Source: Paramacrobiotus metropolitanus (Eukaryota > Tardigrada > Eutardigrada > Parachela > Macrobiotidae). From it: a DNA stretch of 36,486 bases. The translations under genes were made by a program, and so were the position numbers. The stretch is taken from positions 1 through 36,486 of the forward strand of contig NW_026570586.1 of the NCBI RefSeq assembly GCF_019649055.1, read 5' to 3'. The number at the start of each line of letters is the position of its first letter. The stretch's first letter is position 1. Positions 7,398-17,225 of this stretch are shown here, in pieces. The notes under the pieces were generated by a model. That model was not told where the DNA came from and made no database searches. It saw only the letters and a program-made list of their open reading frames with translations.

Positions 7398-9142
7398 AAA
7401 GGGTTCTTCTTAGCGTCGTAAAATACCGTTTTATACGTTCCATCTTCCATTCGTCTTGTGAGTCGGAAATGTGCTCCATCGATCTCCGCTCGATGCCGCA
7501 TCATGCTGATGAGTGTGCTTGCTTGAACCACGGCATCTTTTCGGTCGCTTTCAGGTATCAGATCCCATAGCTGGTCAATAGCTGCCTGATTCGCATTTCG
7601 GGCGCTCTCTTCTGATACATCCCATGGGGCATATGGGACCGGGTCTCCTGTTATTGGGTCAACTATCACCGCAGTTATGGTTTCCGTAGCTTCTCCATTG
7701 TCAGCGAAAAGTCTGAGGGTGACCTTTCTGCTTGTCGCCTCTGTATACCTCGGGACCGACTCATAATCATCTGACGATCGTTTCTTCGGATCTGGATCCG
7801 CCGTCGGTTTTGAGCGAGTTCTCTCTTTGATCAACAGTTTGCCGTCCGTTGTGTATGTATATGCCAAGTGGTCATCATCTGTGCCCACTTTGATACGGAT
7901 CCATGCATCTTCTTCGGTTGCAACTTTAGATACCACGTGCTTCATCATCTGAACGATAACTCTTGGGTTATGACGTTCTTCTGGAGGAATAAACTGTAGC
8001 GCCTCATTGACTATCGTTTTTGACTCTTTCCCAATGGCATCCTTGACTGACCTATCCGCGAGGGGATTATACGAGTCGATCTCTTTGTTCGTTTTCTTAT
8101 CGACTATTCGTGCAGTGACCTTTCGTTCTTTATGATCTTCCCCAGTGTATTTGGCCGTGAAACTTCTACACTTTGGGAATCGAATCTGACCTTCTGTTCC
8201 TTTCGGCGTGTGTGGTACACTCTTTCTACCCACTGGAATCGGGGCCTGTGGCTTTGCCGGCTCAGCTGGTGTTGCTTTGCTTTCTGTGGGCTTCTTTGTT
8301 CGCTGCCCTTTCTTATCAGTTTCTTTTGGGCTTGTCGTCGGTGATCTCACTCTTTTTCCACTCTTCGTGGTGCCACTGGATGGTTCTGTGACCGAACTAG
8401 TACGTCCACGTTCTGATCCTGCAACCGAGCTGGCCCGTGACCTTTCTGCTCGTTCTGTTAATACGGCATCAATCTTCTGCTTTGTGGCCAAAAGGTCCTC
8501 GTCCGTCATTTCATCAACCGGGGCATCTTTTTCAGCTCTGGGTTTAGATGGTCCCGCGACGCTGGTAGGATGCATCTGTCTTGTTTCCGGGAACACTTTA
8601 AGGATCTTTTCGACGATCGAAGGCCATGGCCTACCATTTAGCGACGGGTGGTATTGCCACATCGACGCAACTTTTATCGCGTATTCCCTGCGCTCTTTTT
8701 CGATCAGTTTTGTCTTTTCCTTCAGGGCGATATGACATGGTTTAATAACAGCTTCCAGGCTGATTAACTTTCCGTACCATGCGTGCTCGTCTTCAACTCG
8801 CATGTGAATTCTGTAAAGTTCGCGGCATTTCCGATTAAATTCTCGGATAGCTTCCAAGTCGTTTTCCGTCAGTTTGTCCTCCTTATTCGGAATCATATTT
8901 AGGCTTGCGTCATCTTCTCTCAAATCCAAAGGAAGCTTCGGTGCGTATGCGTGTATTGAAGGTTCACCTGGAGGCGTGAGCCGTAAACCATCTGGTCCAG
9001 TCTCGTCCAAGTTTGGACCCAGTGACGGTAGAATGCCTCTCGGTCGCCTTCCTCCTCTGTGTGGCGAATTACGATGAGGGCGCTGCGCTCCAAGTTGCTG
9101 CGGTGTTCTCATGCGAGGCGCTCCGATATCCGACAGTGACAA
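7280..9142 (-). CDS. Element protein with a tandemly duplicated ~105-residue domain
   Basis: A 620-residue open frame. Residues about 70-190 form a helical region with several Trp (AWYGKL, MWQYHPSLNG). A Ser/Thr/Lys/Pro-rich linker follows. Then come two similar domains at residues about 326-435 and 472-579. Both open with a strand ending TA-x-IVD, continue through Pro-rich turns into a helix pair containing IP-[PE]-E/S-x-R, a VVQ/IVQ helix ending MMxH or MMRH, and finish with strands leading to a Tyr-rich segment and DGK/DAK. The copies are clearly diverged, so the duplication is old. The C-terminus is basic and may be out of frame. No known family; a nucleic-acid or capsid-associated role would be speculation. 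Confidence 0.7.
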   Translation of the reverse strand: MSLSDIGAPRMRTPQQLGAQRPHRNSPHRGGRRPRGILPSLGPNLDETGPDGLRLTPPGEPSIHAYAPKLPLDLREDDASLNMIPNKEDKLTENDLEAIREFNRKCRELYRIHMRVEDEHAWYGKLISLEAVIKPCHIALKEKTKLIEKERREYAIKVASMWQYHPSLNGRPWPSIVEKILKVFPETRQMHPTSVAGPSKPRAEKDAPVDEMTDEDLLATKQKIDAVLTERAERSRASSVAGSERGRTSSVTEPSSGTTKSGKRVRSPTTSPKETDKKGQRTKKPTESKATPAEPAKPQAPIPVGRKSVPHTPKGTEGQIRFPKCRSFTAKYTGEDHKERKVTARIVDKKTNKEIDSYNPLADRSVKDAIGKESKTIVNEALQFIPPEERHNPRVIVQMMKHVVSKVATEEDAWIRIKVGTDDDHLAYTYTTDGKLLIKERTRSKPTADPDPKKRSSDDYESVPRYTEATSRKVTLRLFADNGEATETITAVIVDPITGDPVPYAPWDVSEESARNANQAAIDQLWDLIPESDRKDAVVQASTLISMMRHRAEIDGAHFRLTRRMEDGTYKTVFYDAKKNPLWEVASQGSPKETRHLEIHPRHKKAEPERRKRRRARRQI

Positions 9143-9648
9143 GCCTCCCGTCTCCGGAAAAGGCGGTAATATCGGAGATGACCTTTGTGATCGTGGTGAG
9201 TTCCGCTGAATCCACCATGTCCCATAAATCGACTCGGTGTGGTCTGTTGCGGTGGCGGCATCAACATTCTTGCCGGTCCCATCATTACTTGTGGTGGTCC
9301 CATCGGTGGGGTATACGATCCTGGATACGGTTGATACGGGGCGCCCGTTACTTGTCCCGAATACTGGGTTCCGGCAGGTGAGCCGTGGTGCACCCAGTTA
9401 ACCGTGTCCTGATAACTCGTCTGCTGTCCTGGATCGTGATACACGTAATATCCCTGGCCGCCATAGTAACCTCCTTGACTTGTTCCAGGTTCATTCTGAG
9501 CCGTTCCCACTGACGACGTTGATCCTTCACCATATGAGGTGTCATAACCGTATTCACCTTCCATTGTTATAGGTGTTGATGCTTTTAGTGGGTTTCCAAT
9601 ACTTTCCGAGTCTGAATTATCCGAGTTTTGTCGTTCCAGTCTGTCCAT
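9109..9648 (-). CDS. Tyr/Gly/Gln/Pro-rich N-terminal segment upstream of the duplicated-domain protein
   Basis: An ATG-started frame of 179 residues. Ser/Asp-rich start, then a prion-like stretch rich in Gly, Tyr, Gln and Pro (GGYYGGQGYYVYH), then a Pro/Met-rich part. The last 30 residues or so are probably out of frame. It overlaps the 9142-7280 frame by 34 bases and may be that protein's N-terminus after a one-base shift. Low-complexity aromatic sequence of this kind is known to support condensation in other proteins; for this one that is only a possibility. Confidence 0.6.
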   Translation of the reverse strand: MDRLERQNSDNSDSESIGNPLKASTPITMEGEYGYDTSYGEGSTSSVGTAQNEPGTSQGGYYGGQGYYVYHDPGQQTSYQDTVNWVHHGSPAGTQYSGQVTGAPYQPYPGSYTPPMGPPQVMMGPARMLMPPPQQTTPSRFMGHGGFSGTHHDHKGHLRYYRLFRRREACHCRISERLA

Positions 9649-9850
9649 TAACTGTGCTTACCTTCTATAAAACGAAACAATAAAGGTTAACTTTTTGCAC
9701 AGTGGTGACCTTTCTTTTTCCTTCTCAACTCCTATTTTTAATTTATTGTGACCCCTTATTTATGTCTATGTGGTTATTTGTTCTCTCGTCCTTTAGTTAT
9801 CCGATCAAGAAGTTCTTTCTCGGCTGCATCCTCAGGTTCGCCTTTTTGGG
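9649..9850. other. Inter-ORF spacer
   Basis: Short T-rich gap with one octamer at 9706 and a related AAAGGTTAAC near 9682. No gene seen. Confidence 0.5.
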
Positions 9851-10434
9851 TCAATAAGTCCGTAGGGGTCGGTTTCTTTTCTTCTGTTTGACTTTCCGCT
9901 CGTTAATTGCTTTCGCTATATCACGGCCCAATTGTTCAGCTTTTGATTTGACCGCTTCTATCTCCTCTTCTCTCTTTTTTATGAGGTCATTCTCATAACC
10001 GGTAGCAGTGCGTGGTTCGAAAAAATTCGGGTCACGCTCTGACATCTCAGCGTCCGTTCGCTGTTTCAAAAGGTCATCTTTATCTGCGGTAGCAGTGCGG
10101 GGTTCGAAAAGTTGTTGCAGTCCTTTTTGGAGGAACGCTCTGGTACTTTGGAGCTCGTTTCGGTATCTTTTCCAGTGACCTTTCTGCCAAATTACCAGCT
10201 TCTGCGTTTAACTTAATTGTGACTGCAGTTTCAAAGTCTTTGTCCTCTTTCCTTTTCCTTCCTCGCTCTGTTTCAGGTTTATCTCCGTTTAACCCATTCG
10301 TTTGACCTTCTCCATTTCAGGTAGCGGAGGTGGTTCGAAAAAAAGATTTTCAAATCTTTTGAGTACGCTCTATTGCCTTTTCCTCATCTGGTAATGGAGG
10401 TGCCATGGTTTCAACCGGTCGATCGAAACCACCT
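9851..10434 (-). CDS. Post-integrase tail with FEPRTAT repeats, frameshifted
   Basis: Not recognised. Fragments of minus-strand frame (the longest is 10069-9851) are Lys/Glu-rich. A short peptide, FEPRTAT, is encoded twice, near 10085-10109 and 9995-10025, each followed by about ten residues and a Leu-(Leu/Ile)-Lys-(Gln/Lys)-Arg helix. A related FEPPPLP occurs near 10330. The segment lies directly behind the integrase C-terminus and may be its extension or a separate small coiled-coil protein. Confidence 0.45.
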
Positions 10435-11640
10435 TTAAGCCTGCTTCCTTCTTCGGGTTCTGCTCAATGACATCGGCTTCGTTTGGTCGCGGAAACTGAG
10501 AATCTTCCACACTTTGTCGTATTTGGACTTAAAGTCCGATTGGTTTTCTTTCTTCCCTTGTTTCGTGTCTTTTGGTAATCGTATCAATACGAAATCTCCC
10601 ACTTTGAAGTTCGGTTCTGATTTCTTCTTATTGTAAATTTCCGCATTTTTCTCATATGCATCTTTGATGTTACATCTCGCCACTTCTTCGGCAAAGGTCA
10701 AGTTCTTTTTCATGGTCTCCACCCATTCGTCTGAGTCCATAATCGTCTGGGATATTCGTTTTGTGACCACATCTTCCGGCATTGTCATTTCTCTGCCGTG
10801 TAGCACATAATATGCCGAATATCCGGTTGTGGCGTGTACGACTCTGTTCATCGCCGAAATAACATATGGGAGGTACTTGTTAAACTTTCTTTCGTTTCCC
10901 GCTTTTCAGGTACTGCGCCAGGCCATCCGCAATCGTCTGCATCTGTCTTTCAACTTGGCCTTGACCTTCCGGATGATATGCCGTTCCAAATGTGTGTTTA
11001 ATCTTAAACACATTGGTGACCTTGTCAGTACTTCAGCTGTAAAGTGTCGTCCGCGGTCCGTATGTAGGATGTGCGGTGCTCCGTGTACCAATATCACGTG
11101 CTTCACGAACACTTTAGCGAATTCTTTGGCAGTTGCCGTCTTCATTGGTACCGCTATCACATATTTCGTCAGCTGATCGATGAACACTGCTATGTATTTA
11201 TATCCGCGTTTCTTCGTTGGTAGCAACGGTCCTTTCAGATCAGCATACACTCGGAAGAACGGGTGTCCCACTTTAATCTCTTGCAATTTACCGGGTGGGC
11301 ATTTCCTCGGTGTTTTGCGAAATTGACATCCTTGACAGGCGAGTATGTGATTCTTTACGTCAGTACTCATCCTGTCCCAATATCAGGTCTGATTGCTGAC
11401 AATGTCTTTTCAAATCCTAGATCGCCTGCTGCTTTTTCATCATGCAATTAGCGGATGATCGCTCTTCGCATTGATAACGGTATCACATATGACCTTTCAA
11501 GTTTTCCATTTTATCTTTTACTCGGTACAATATGCCGTTCCACAACTGGTATGCACTTCGAATTTCGATCTTGTTTCCGCGTCTGGTAGATGTTCCAATT
11601 CATCTATAATCATTGCCAGATGAGGATCCTTCAATTGTTT
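10435..11640 (-). CDS. Integrase (zinc-binding, DD(E) core and C-terminal domains), frameshifted
   Basis: Inserts the cDNA into the host genome. Seen in pieces: a degenerate zinc-binding part near 11460-11330 with LHDEK and CQGC; a core at 11370-10906 with first Asp in YADLKGP and second Asp in HTDRGRHF. Near 11030 the frame shifts and the third acidic residue appears in another frame in GQVERQ. The segment 10851-10435 gives the usual integrase tail (HATTGYSAYYVLHGRE, then an SH3-like VGDFVLIRLP). In the zinc-binding part the second His is Asp (codon at 11423-11421). Order after RNase H is as in Ty3/gypsy. No chromodomain is visible. Confidence 0.88.
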
Positions 11641-13560
11641 GTTTCGCAATTGTAGATTGAGTCATCCTCCTCTTCTTCGTCACCTTGCAGGTTAACGATG
11701 CGCACTGTTGCTGTACTGAGTTCGTTCCAGTCTCTGATGACCTTGCATCGCGGTAGCGGTTTGTACCTCTTTTTCGTCTGTTTTGGGAATCTCAGCAACT
11801 TAATTGGACACTCGTTCAACGCTTGTGTAACTTTGTCCGTTTCCCAAAGGTCATCTCCTTTCTCCGCTGCTTTATCAAGTCCAGTGACCTTTCCATTATG
11901 AACTTCGGCCTCTACTTCAAGTCCGGTGACCTTTAAGTCACTAACGGTGGGCAACCAACTTTTTACACGATTCACATTAGCTTCTATTTCAGCCGACTCA
12001 TTCGCCGTAGCTGAAGTGACCTTTAATCGTTTCTCCCTCTGTTCCACCATCTGCAGGAACAGCTGTCCAACTTCAATTGCCGGTTCTTTCGTATCAAACT
12101 CCTTCTTGTAATCCTCGAAGTTTGGAATCTCATCGAATTCCTCTTCTTGACACGTCGGGCCTTCGATTGGCGCCCTTGATAACGCGTCCGCGTTGTCGCA
12201 ATATTTCCCCGGTTTATATTCAATTTTAAACTGGTGACCTTGTAGTGCCATTGCCCATCTTGTCAAACGCGGGTTCATTCCAACTTTGTTCGTCTCTGAC
12301 CTTAGCAGATTGGTCAGCGCCTGATGATCCGTCCTTACGGTGAACTCTGCGTAATCAATGTACGGCTTGAATTTCCTGACAGCGAACACAACTGCCAGAC
12401 ATTCCCATTCCGTTACACCGTAATTTTCTCCGCTCCATGTAAGACACGACTGGCGTACGCGATCGGATGTCCATCTTGTGACAGTACGGCTCCGATTCCT
12501 TCTTTGCTCGCGTCGCATTCAATGACGGTCGGTTTCGCGGGGTCAAACTTTGCCAGTACTGGACCTTTACACAACAACTTCTTCAAACTATTGAACTCTT
12601 CTTCATGTACTGCCGTCCAGTCCTTTTCACGTGCTTATCTTGTCTCAGCAGTTCATATAAGTGGGAAGTCTTCTGTGCGTATCCCATTATGAATTTGCGA
12701 TAATAGTTCGCCAGTCCAAGGAATGACCTTAATTGTCTTTCAGTCTGAGGCCGTTTGAATTCGGAGACCGCGGTGACCTTTTCCGGGTCCATACGAATTC
12801 CGTCTTCGCTGAGTATATGACCCAGAAATCCCATTTGTCTCATTCCAAATTCGCACTTGGTTGGTTTAATCGTGAATCCCGCTTCAACCAGACTCATTAA
12901 GACATTTCGCAGATTCTGCATGAAGATCGCCCAAGTCTTTCCGGCGAAGATTACGTCGTCAATGTACCCGAAAACGCAACCCTTTCTTTTCGCTTTCGAG
13001 AGAACTTTATCCATACACAATTGAAATGTTGCTGGTCCGTTGCAAACTCCAAATGGCATTCTTTTAAACCGGTACATTCCATCTTGTGTTACAAAGGTCG
13101 TCTTATTGATTGACGCTGGATCCATTGGGATCTGCCAGAATCCACTTTGTAAGTCCATTTTTCCGTAATATTTGTTGCCTGCGCACGCGTCGAGCAACTC
13201 ATCCGGATTTGGTAACGGGTAATTATTCTTTCTCGTTAGCTTGTTAAGCATGATGTAATTGACGCAAAATCTTGTTCCCATTGTTCCGTCGCCATTTTTC
13301 TTTACTGCCAATACGACTGGGAAACTCCACTCGGCGTCTGACGGTTCAATTACATCTTGTGCCAACATCTCTTCGATATGCTTTGTTATAAACTCGCGGC
13401 CTGTCCAACTCGTTCTGGCCGGGTTACATTTACTGGTTTCGCATCTCCCGTATCGATTACGTGGGTGACCCTTTCACATCTCCATACGGTTTCTTTGATG
13501 TGGGTAAGACTTTCCAGAATTCCCAAAACGCGTTGTACACGTCGTTTTCTGCTCTTAGGT
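11631..13560 (-). CDS. Reverse transcriptase - RNase H (pol), frameshifted
   Basis: Copies element RNA into DNA and degrades the RNA strand. In the main RT frame (13368-12583) the motifs are in order: SFPVVLAVKKN, FCVNY, MDLQSGFWQIP (catalytic Asp72), MPFGVCNGPATF, YIDD at residues 135-138, and FLGLANYYRKF. The N-terminal part at 13560-13370 has the typical HVIDTGDAKP in another frame, so about two one-base shifts are needed. RNase H follows: ECDAS in one frame near 12500, then TEWECLA, RTDHQAL and DNADALSR in the 12518-11631 frame, giving all four acidic residues after a shift near 12430. The C-terminal extension to 11631 is charged and of unknown role. Confidence 0.92.
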
Positions 13561-15774
13561 AAGGTCAGGTCCCAATTTCAGGTTTTCGATTATCTTTTTA
13601 AGTTCAGCTTTCGTTGTCTCATCCACCTCAGGGTCTTCGAGTACGTTCTTTACTGTCCCTGCGTTGACCTTTACATTCTCCATATGTTCATACGGCTCAA
13701 CGTAGCCGAGAAGCTGATTTTTCTTCACGATTCGGTATTTGCTACTGTGATTTGCGATGACGATTTCGAAGTATTTTCCCCTGTGGTCCGTCACTCCTGC
13801 CAACGGTTGCACTTCAGTTTCCACTTGTGGGACCGGTGTAAACATCAGCTTGTTTTGAGCCGGTGCATATTTTCCCATCTTGACCTTTACACGTGTGCAG
13901 TTTGACGGTTTCAATTTGATTCGCTGATCGCTGTAAACTTTGATCACGTCCTTCGACATTCTAGCTTTTTCCACTTTCAATCTTCTGACTTTAATATCCT
14001 TTTCTTTCTCTTCATCTACTTCGTCATCCTCATCCAAGTCCATTAAATCCTCTTGCTCCGAAAGGTCACTTACACCTGAATCTTCCGAAGTTGTTGAGTT
14101 ATCGCTTGAACTCGTCCACTCGGAGTCGGAGTTACTGCTCTCATATTCTTGTGCAGTGGCTTGACCTTTGTCAACTTTTTCAATTGGGCGCTCATCAACT
14201 CCTTCGTCTTCTGATGAAAGGTCACTTTCGTTTTCCCGCGAATCGCTAAGTTTTCTCGCTTTCAAATTTTTGAGCAGAGGTTTGTCCCCTTCTTTTGCCT
14301 TTCGTCCGTTTCTTGCGGCGACTCTTGGGTGACTCCTTGCTACCCGAATTCTCGTTGGTGACCTTTCTGATTGATCGGAGTTTGACCTTTCTTCGTCCGA
14401 TTTTGACTTTTCCAGTTCATTTATTTCTCCGGGGCTCGTTAATGGCTTTTCGGTCAACTCGACCGGCGGACATTCCTCACCGTTATCGAGTGACCTTTCT
14501 CCGTTTTTTGCCTCAGTTACTGGGTTTTGCTGCTCATTCGATATCCTTTCAACTTCCTCTTTGAAACTTTTCCACATTTCCCCTCTATCCGTTAACATCT
14601 GCGCAATATCGAAAGCCGACTTTGAACTTTCTTCCGTTTCGTTCGATTGTCCTTCGGCTATCTCTTGGACTGGTTCCTCTTTCTCTGCTTCTTTGAGAGT
14701 CCCTTTATTGGCTTCATCCTGTTGAACTGTTTCGTAACCTTTAGGTCTTTTAGTACCAACGAAAATGCAGTTTGCCATCAGCTCTTCGGTGACCCATTCA
14801 TCATTTGGAATCGTTTCATACATGCACCATGTATCACCGCCTTGTTCGGGGTAGTCCACTCCATCTGGATCTGGTGCAAAGGTCACCTTTTTCTTTTGCA
14901 CTAATCCCGGTAACCTTCTTTTCCGGGATACCTGTAGTTCTCGCATCTCTTTTACGTCAAATTTGGGGATTTCTTCTTCGAATTTCTCCCAGTATTTCTC
15001 GAATGCTTTTTCGTTTCCCTCTTTTAACGCGTTGTAGTACACTTCAAGTGATTCGTAGACAGGTGTGCCAAGTCCTGCCGGAAAAATAATCGTCCTCCCT
15101 TCACCCTTGTACATGTGGTTTACACGGAAGTCCCAGAAAAGGTCAACTCTCGCTTCTTCCCACATTTCTCCTTCCTCGGTCATTTCTTCTATCTCTCGTT
15201 CAAATCTCCTTTCTGTTGCTACCGGATCGAGAGGATCTTGGATTCCTTTCTCGACACGTTGCAACCAATGGTTTAGCCATCTGCCTCTTCCAATTATAAA
15301 ACTTTCCACACATGACAACCACGTTCGATATCTATTCCAATGATACCGTTCGATGTGTGGTTTCCACATTTCGTTTGTCCGCATGATGCTTTTCGCTTTC
15401 TTTTGGGCATGACCTTTAAGGTCTGCTAATGCGGCATTACATCTTGGCCATTCTGAAGGGTCATCTTGAGAGGCATTTTCACAACATTCCGTGCATTCCC
15501 ATTGTGGTTGCACTCTGCACGGATCCTCAAAGTAACCGTGGTGACAACTCCCGGCTCGTTCTTCTGGAGTTAATGTCCTTTGACTCGCTTCAGGTTTAAC
15601 CTGTTCCTGTACTGTGGTATCTTCCTCACATTCGATTGGAGTCACGCTTTTATCCTCAGAGGATATTTCAATGACCTCTGGTTCTTTTTCTGTTCGGTGA
15701 CCTTTCAATTGTTCGAGTGCCTTGTCGCGGATTTCGCTTGTAAACATCTGTTGCTCTTCAACTATTCGTTTCAA
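13555..15774 (-). CDS. Long pol linker protein between protease and RT
   Basis: A 739-residue uninterrupted frame, the longest in the element. Residues 33-42 (EVIEISSEDK) fit a SUMO-interacting motif: a hydrophobic core followed by acidic residues. Six Cys and two His between residues 77 and 112 (SCHHG, CTECC) could bind zinc. Residues about 125-290 form an aromatic-rich helical domain. A long Ser/Glu/Asp-rich acidic region follows, ending in an almost pure Asp/Glu run near residue 590. The last 150 residues are the beta-rich linker usual before RT in gypsy pol (KKNQLLGYVEP), followed by the ELKKIIE helix. It ends just before the RT N-terminus. The first 580 residues have no counterpart I recognise. 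Confidence 0.8.
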   Translation of the reverse strand: MKRIVEEQQMFTSEIRDKALEQLKGHRTEKEPEVIEISSEDKSVTPIECEEDTTVQEQVKPEASQRTLTPEERAGSCHHGYFEDPCRVQPQWECTECCENASQDDPSEWPRCNAALADLKGHAQKKAKSIMRTNEMWKPHIERYHWNRYRTWLSCVESFIIGRGRWLNHWLQRVEKGIQDPLDPVATERRFEREIEEMTEEGEMWEEARVDLFWDFRVNHMYKGEGRTIIFPAGLGTPVYESLEVYYNALKEGNEKAFEKYWEKFEEEIPKFDVKEMRELQVSRKRRLPGLVQKKKVTFAPDPDGVDYPEQGGDTWCMYETIPNDEWVTEELMANCIFVGTKRPKGYETVQQDEANKGTLKEAEKEEPVQEIAEGQSNETEESSKSAFDIAQMLTDRGEMWKSFKEEVERISNEQQNPVTEAKNGERSLDNGEECPPVELTEKPLTSPGEINELEKSKSDEERSNSDQSERSPTRIRVARSHPRVAARNGRKAKEGDKPLLKNLKARKLSDSRENESDLSSEDEGVDERPIEKVDKGQATAQEYESSNSDSEWTSSSDNSTTSEDSGVSDLSEQEDLMDLDEDDEVDEEKEKDIKVRRLKVEKARMSKDVIKVYSDQRIKLKPSNCTRVKVKMGKYAPAQNKLMFTPVPQVETEVQPLAGVTDHRGKYFEIVIANHSSKYRIVKKNQLLGYVEPYEHMENVKVNAGTVKNVLEDPEVDETTKAELKKIIENLKLGPDLT

Positions 15775-15810
15775 AACTCGTAACCTTTCACTCTTTTTAT
15801 CCTTCCCACT

Positions 15811-16427
15811 TTAGCCGTCTTTATTTCCAGTGCCTCTGGTACTGGGATAGGCTTTACCCACTCCATGTCTGGCACAGAGATTGTTTCGCTGTACGCTTTT
15901 CTGTGTGGCAAATTTCAGTCTCTGGTGACCTTTCGTCTTCCTTTCCCAGTGCCTCTGGTACTGGGATAACTTTGACATTTCCATTTTCTGTGGCTCCTTG
16001 TCACAGTCATCTGCAATCATACTTCTCCGTCCGGGAGAAATATGATCGCCTCTCCTCATCTGGCGCAACGGTTCCTTTTCCTTTCTGGTGACATTTACGC
16101 TTTCGCTTTTTTCTCCAGTGCCTCTGGTACTGGGATTATCCGTTAGCTAATCTCGTTCTGCTGCACTCTCGTCATTCCCGGTGCCTCTGGTACTGGGATG
16201 ACCTTTTCTCTTCCCTTTTGTGTCAGCGTTGTCCGGTTTAACGTGTTTTCGATCTCCTGCTGAATCATTTGCAACTGCTCAAGTGGTGACAATTCTTTTC
16301 GCGTCATCTTTTTCTTTTCGTTTCCCGGTGCCTCTGGTACTGGGATTAGCGTTTTATTAGCAGTTTGAACATTTTCCTGTTTTACAAGTTCGGTGACCTT
16401 TCCGACTTGAACCTTTGCAACCTTCAT
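15811..16427 (-). CDS. Protease-linker segment with IPVPEAPG repeats, frameshifted
   Basis: Continues from the protease. The frame 16427-16143 (94 residues) holds two IPVPEAPG peptides about 45 residues apart, separated by a helical, Gln/Glu/Leu-rich segment. The region below 16142 contains three more copies that fall in other frames, so one or more shifts separate them. The repeated peptide might be a processing site or a short linear binding motif; neither is shown. Confidence 0.5.
15827..16346. repeat. Five copies of a 22-bp repeat encoding IPVPEAPG/IPVPEALE
   Basis: Copies start at 15827, 15946, 16115, 16178 and 16325. All share GCCTCTGGTACTGGGAT; the left end is CCAGT in three copies and CCGGT in two. 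CCAGT can pair with ACTGG inside the repeat. On the minus strand the sense reading is IPVPEAPG or IPVPEALE. Flanks are unrelated, so these are dispersed short units rather than a simple tandem array. Confidence 0.85.
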
Positions 16428-17043
16428 TATCCATCAGTACAAATTTCTTTTCCAAGAAGTCGAATCCCAGTAACACTTGTACGTCGTCACACTTCGGTCG
16501 GACGTAGAAGGAATGTTCGCTTGTCTTCTTTCGTAAGGTCACTGGTGCTACACAGTAATGCGTCACCAGGAATCCTGACGTTCCGCTAATTCCGTTAATC
16601 TTCACCAATCTATCTGGTGGCAATGGGAGCATATGAAGTCCATTCTTCTCGCAAAACGGTTTGCTGATCAGCGACGTCTCAGCGCCGGTGTCCAACATTG
16701 CGTTGACCTTTATGTCTCCCACTTTCACTTCATGTGTGTATGCTTCAATTCTCTTGGGCAATTTTCCGTTTTGAATCTTCAGTGTATGAATCTTACATTT
16801 CACAGGAATGAGCGATACTGGTCCCGGATCCATATCGGGAAGCACTTGTCCTTTTGCTGGAGTGCTATGACCTTTCAATATCTCGCTCAACTTATCAATC
16901 CTGTGTGGGACGTCAGTTCGAACATCGTAATATTTTCGCGGCTTTGTCTTTTCCGTTTGCTTCTCTGGAGCCATTTTACCACTGGTGACCTTTTGCACAT
17001 TCTGCACTTGCTCATTTGCTTTTGTGCCATGACCTTTAGTCAC
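16357..17043 (-). CDS. Retroviral-type aspartic protease
   Basis: Cleaves the Gag-Pol polyprotein. A 228-residue open frame with the active-site triad and flap context: AMLDTGAETSLIS places Asp118-Thr119-Gly120 after a beta strand, and LLGFDFL at residues 191-197 is the usual second hydrophobic-Gly motif (ILGxDxL type). Residues about 75-205 span the whole domain without interruption. The N-terminal 70 residues are basic. The last 20 residues or so (RKGHRTCKTGKCSNC) are probably a frame artefact, since the IPVPEAPG segment continues in another frame that overlaps by 71 bases. It follows the Gag-like segments and precedes the long pol linker. Confidence 0.92.
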   Translation of the reverse strand: MTKGHGTKANEQVQNVQKVTSGKMAPEKQTEKTKPRKYYDVRTDVPHRIDKLSEILKGHSTPAKGQVLPDMDPGPVSLIPVKCKIHTLKIQNGKLPKRIEAYTHEVKVGDIKVNAMLDTGAETSLISKPFCEKNGLHMLPLPPDRLVKINGISGTSGFLVTHYCVAPVTLRKKTSEHSFYVRPKCDDVQVLLGFDFLEKKFVLMDNEGCKGSSRKGHRTCKTGKCSNC

Positions 17044-17225
17044 TTCATTTATCGTCTGATGGATCAGTTCCTCTTTACGGTTTTCATTTCGCTTATCTCA
17101 TCTTCTCAATGACTTTGCTTGTTATTTGGTCAGCTTGTTTCAGTTCATCTGCTTCGCTGTCTTTCATCTCATCTGGTGACCTTTCATATGTAACCATATC
17201 ATATCCTTTTCGGTCATCCATTGCA

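Noticed and set aside
8208-8735. Plus-strand hydrophobic frame of 175 codons
   Set aside because: Shadow of the minus-strand duplicated-domain protein; its apparent membrane segments come from antisense Lys/Glu codons.
2006-9648. Envelope (env) gene after integrase
   Set aside because: No signal peptide, furin-type site, fusion peptide or membrane anchor is visible in any post-integrase frame.
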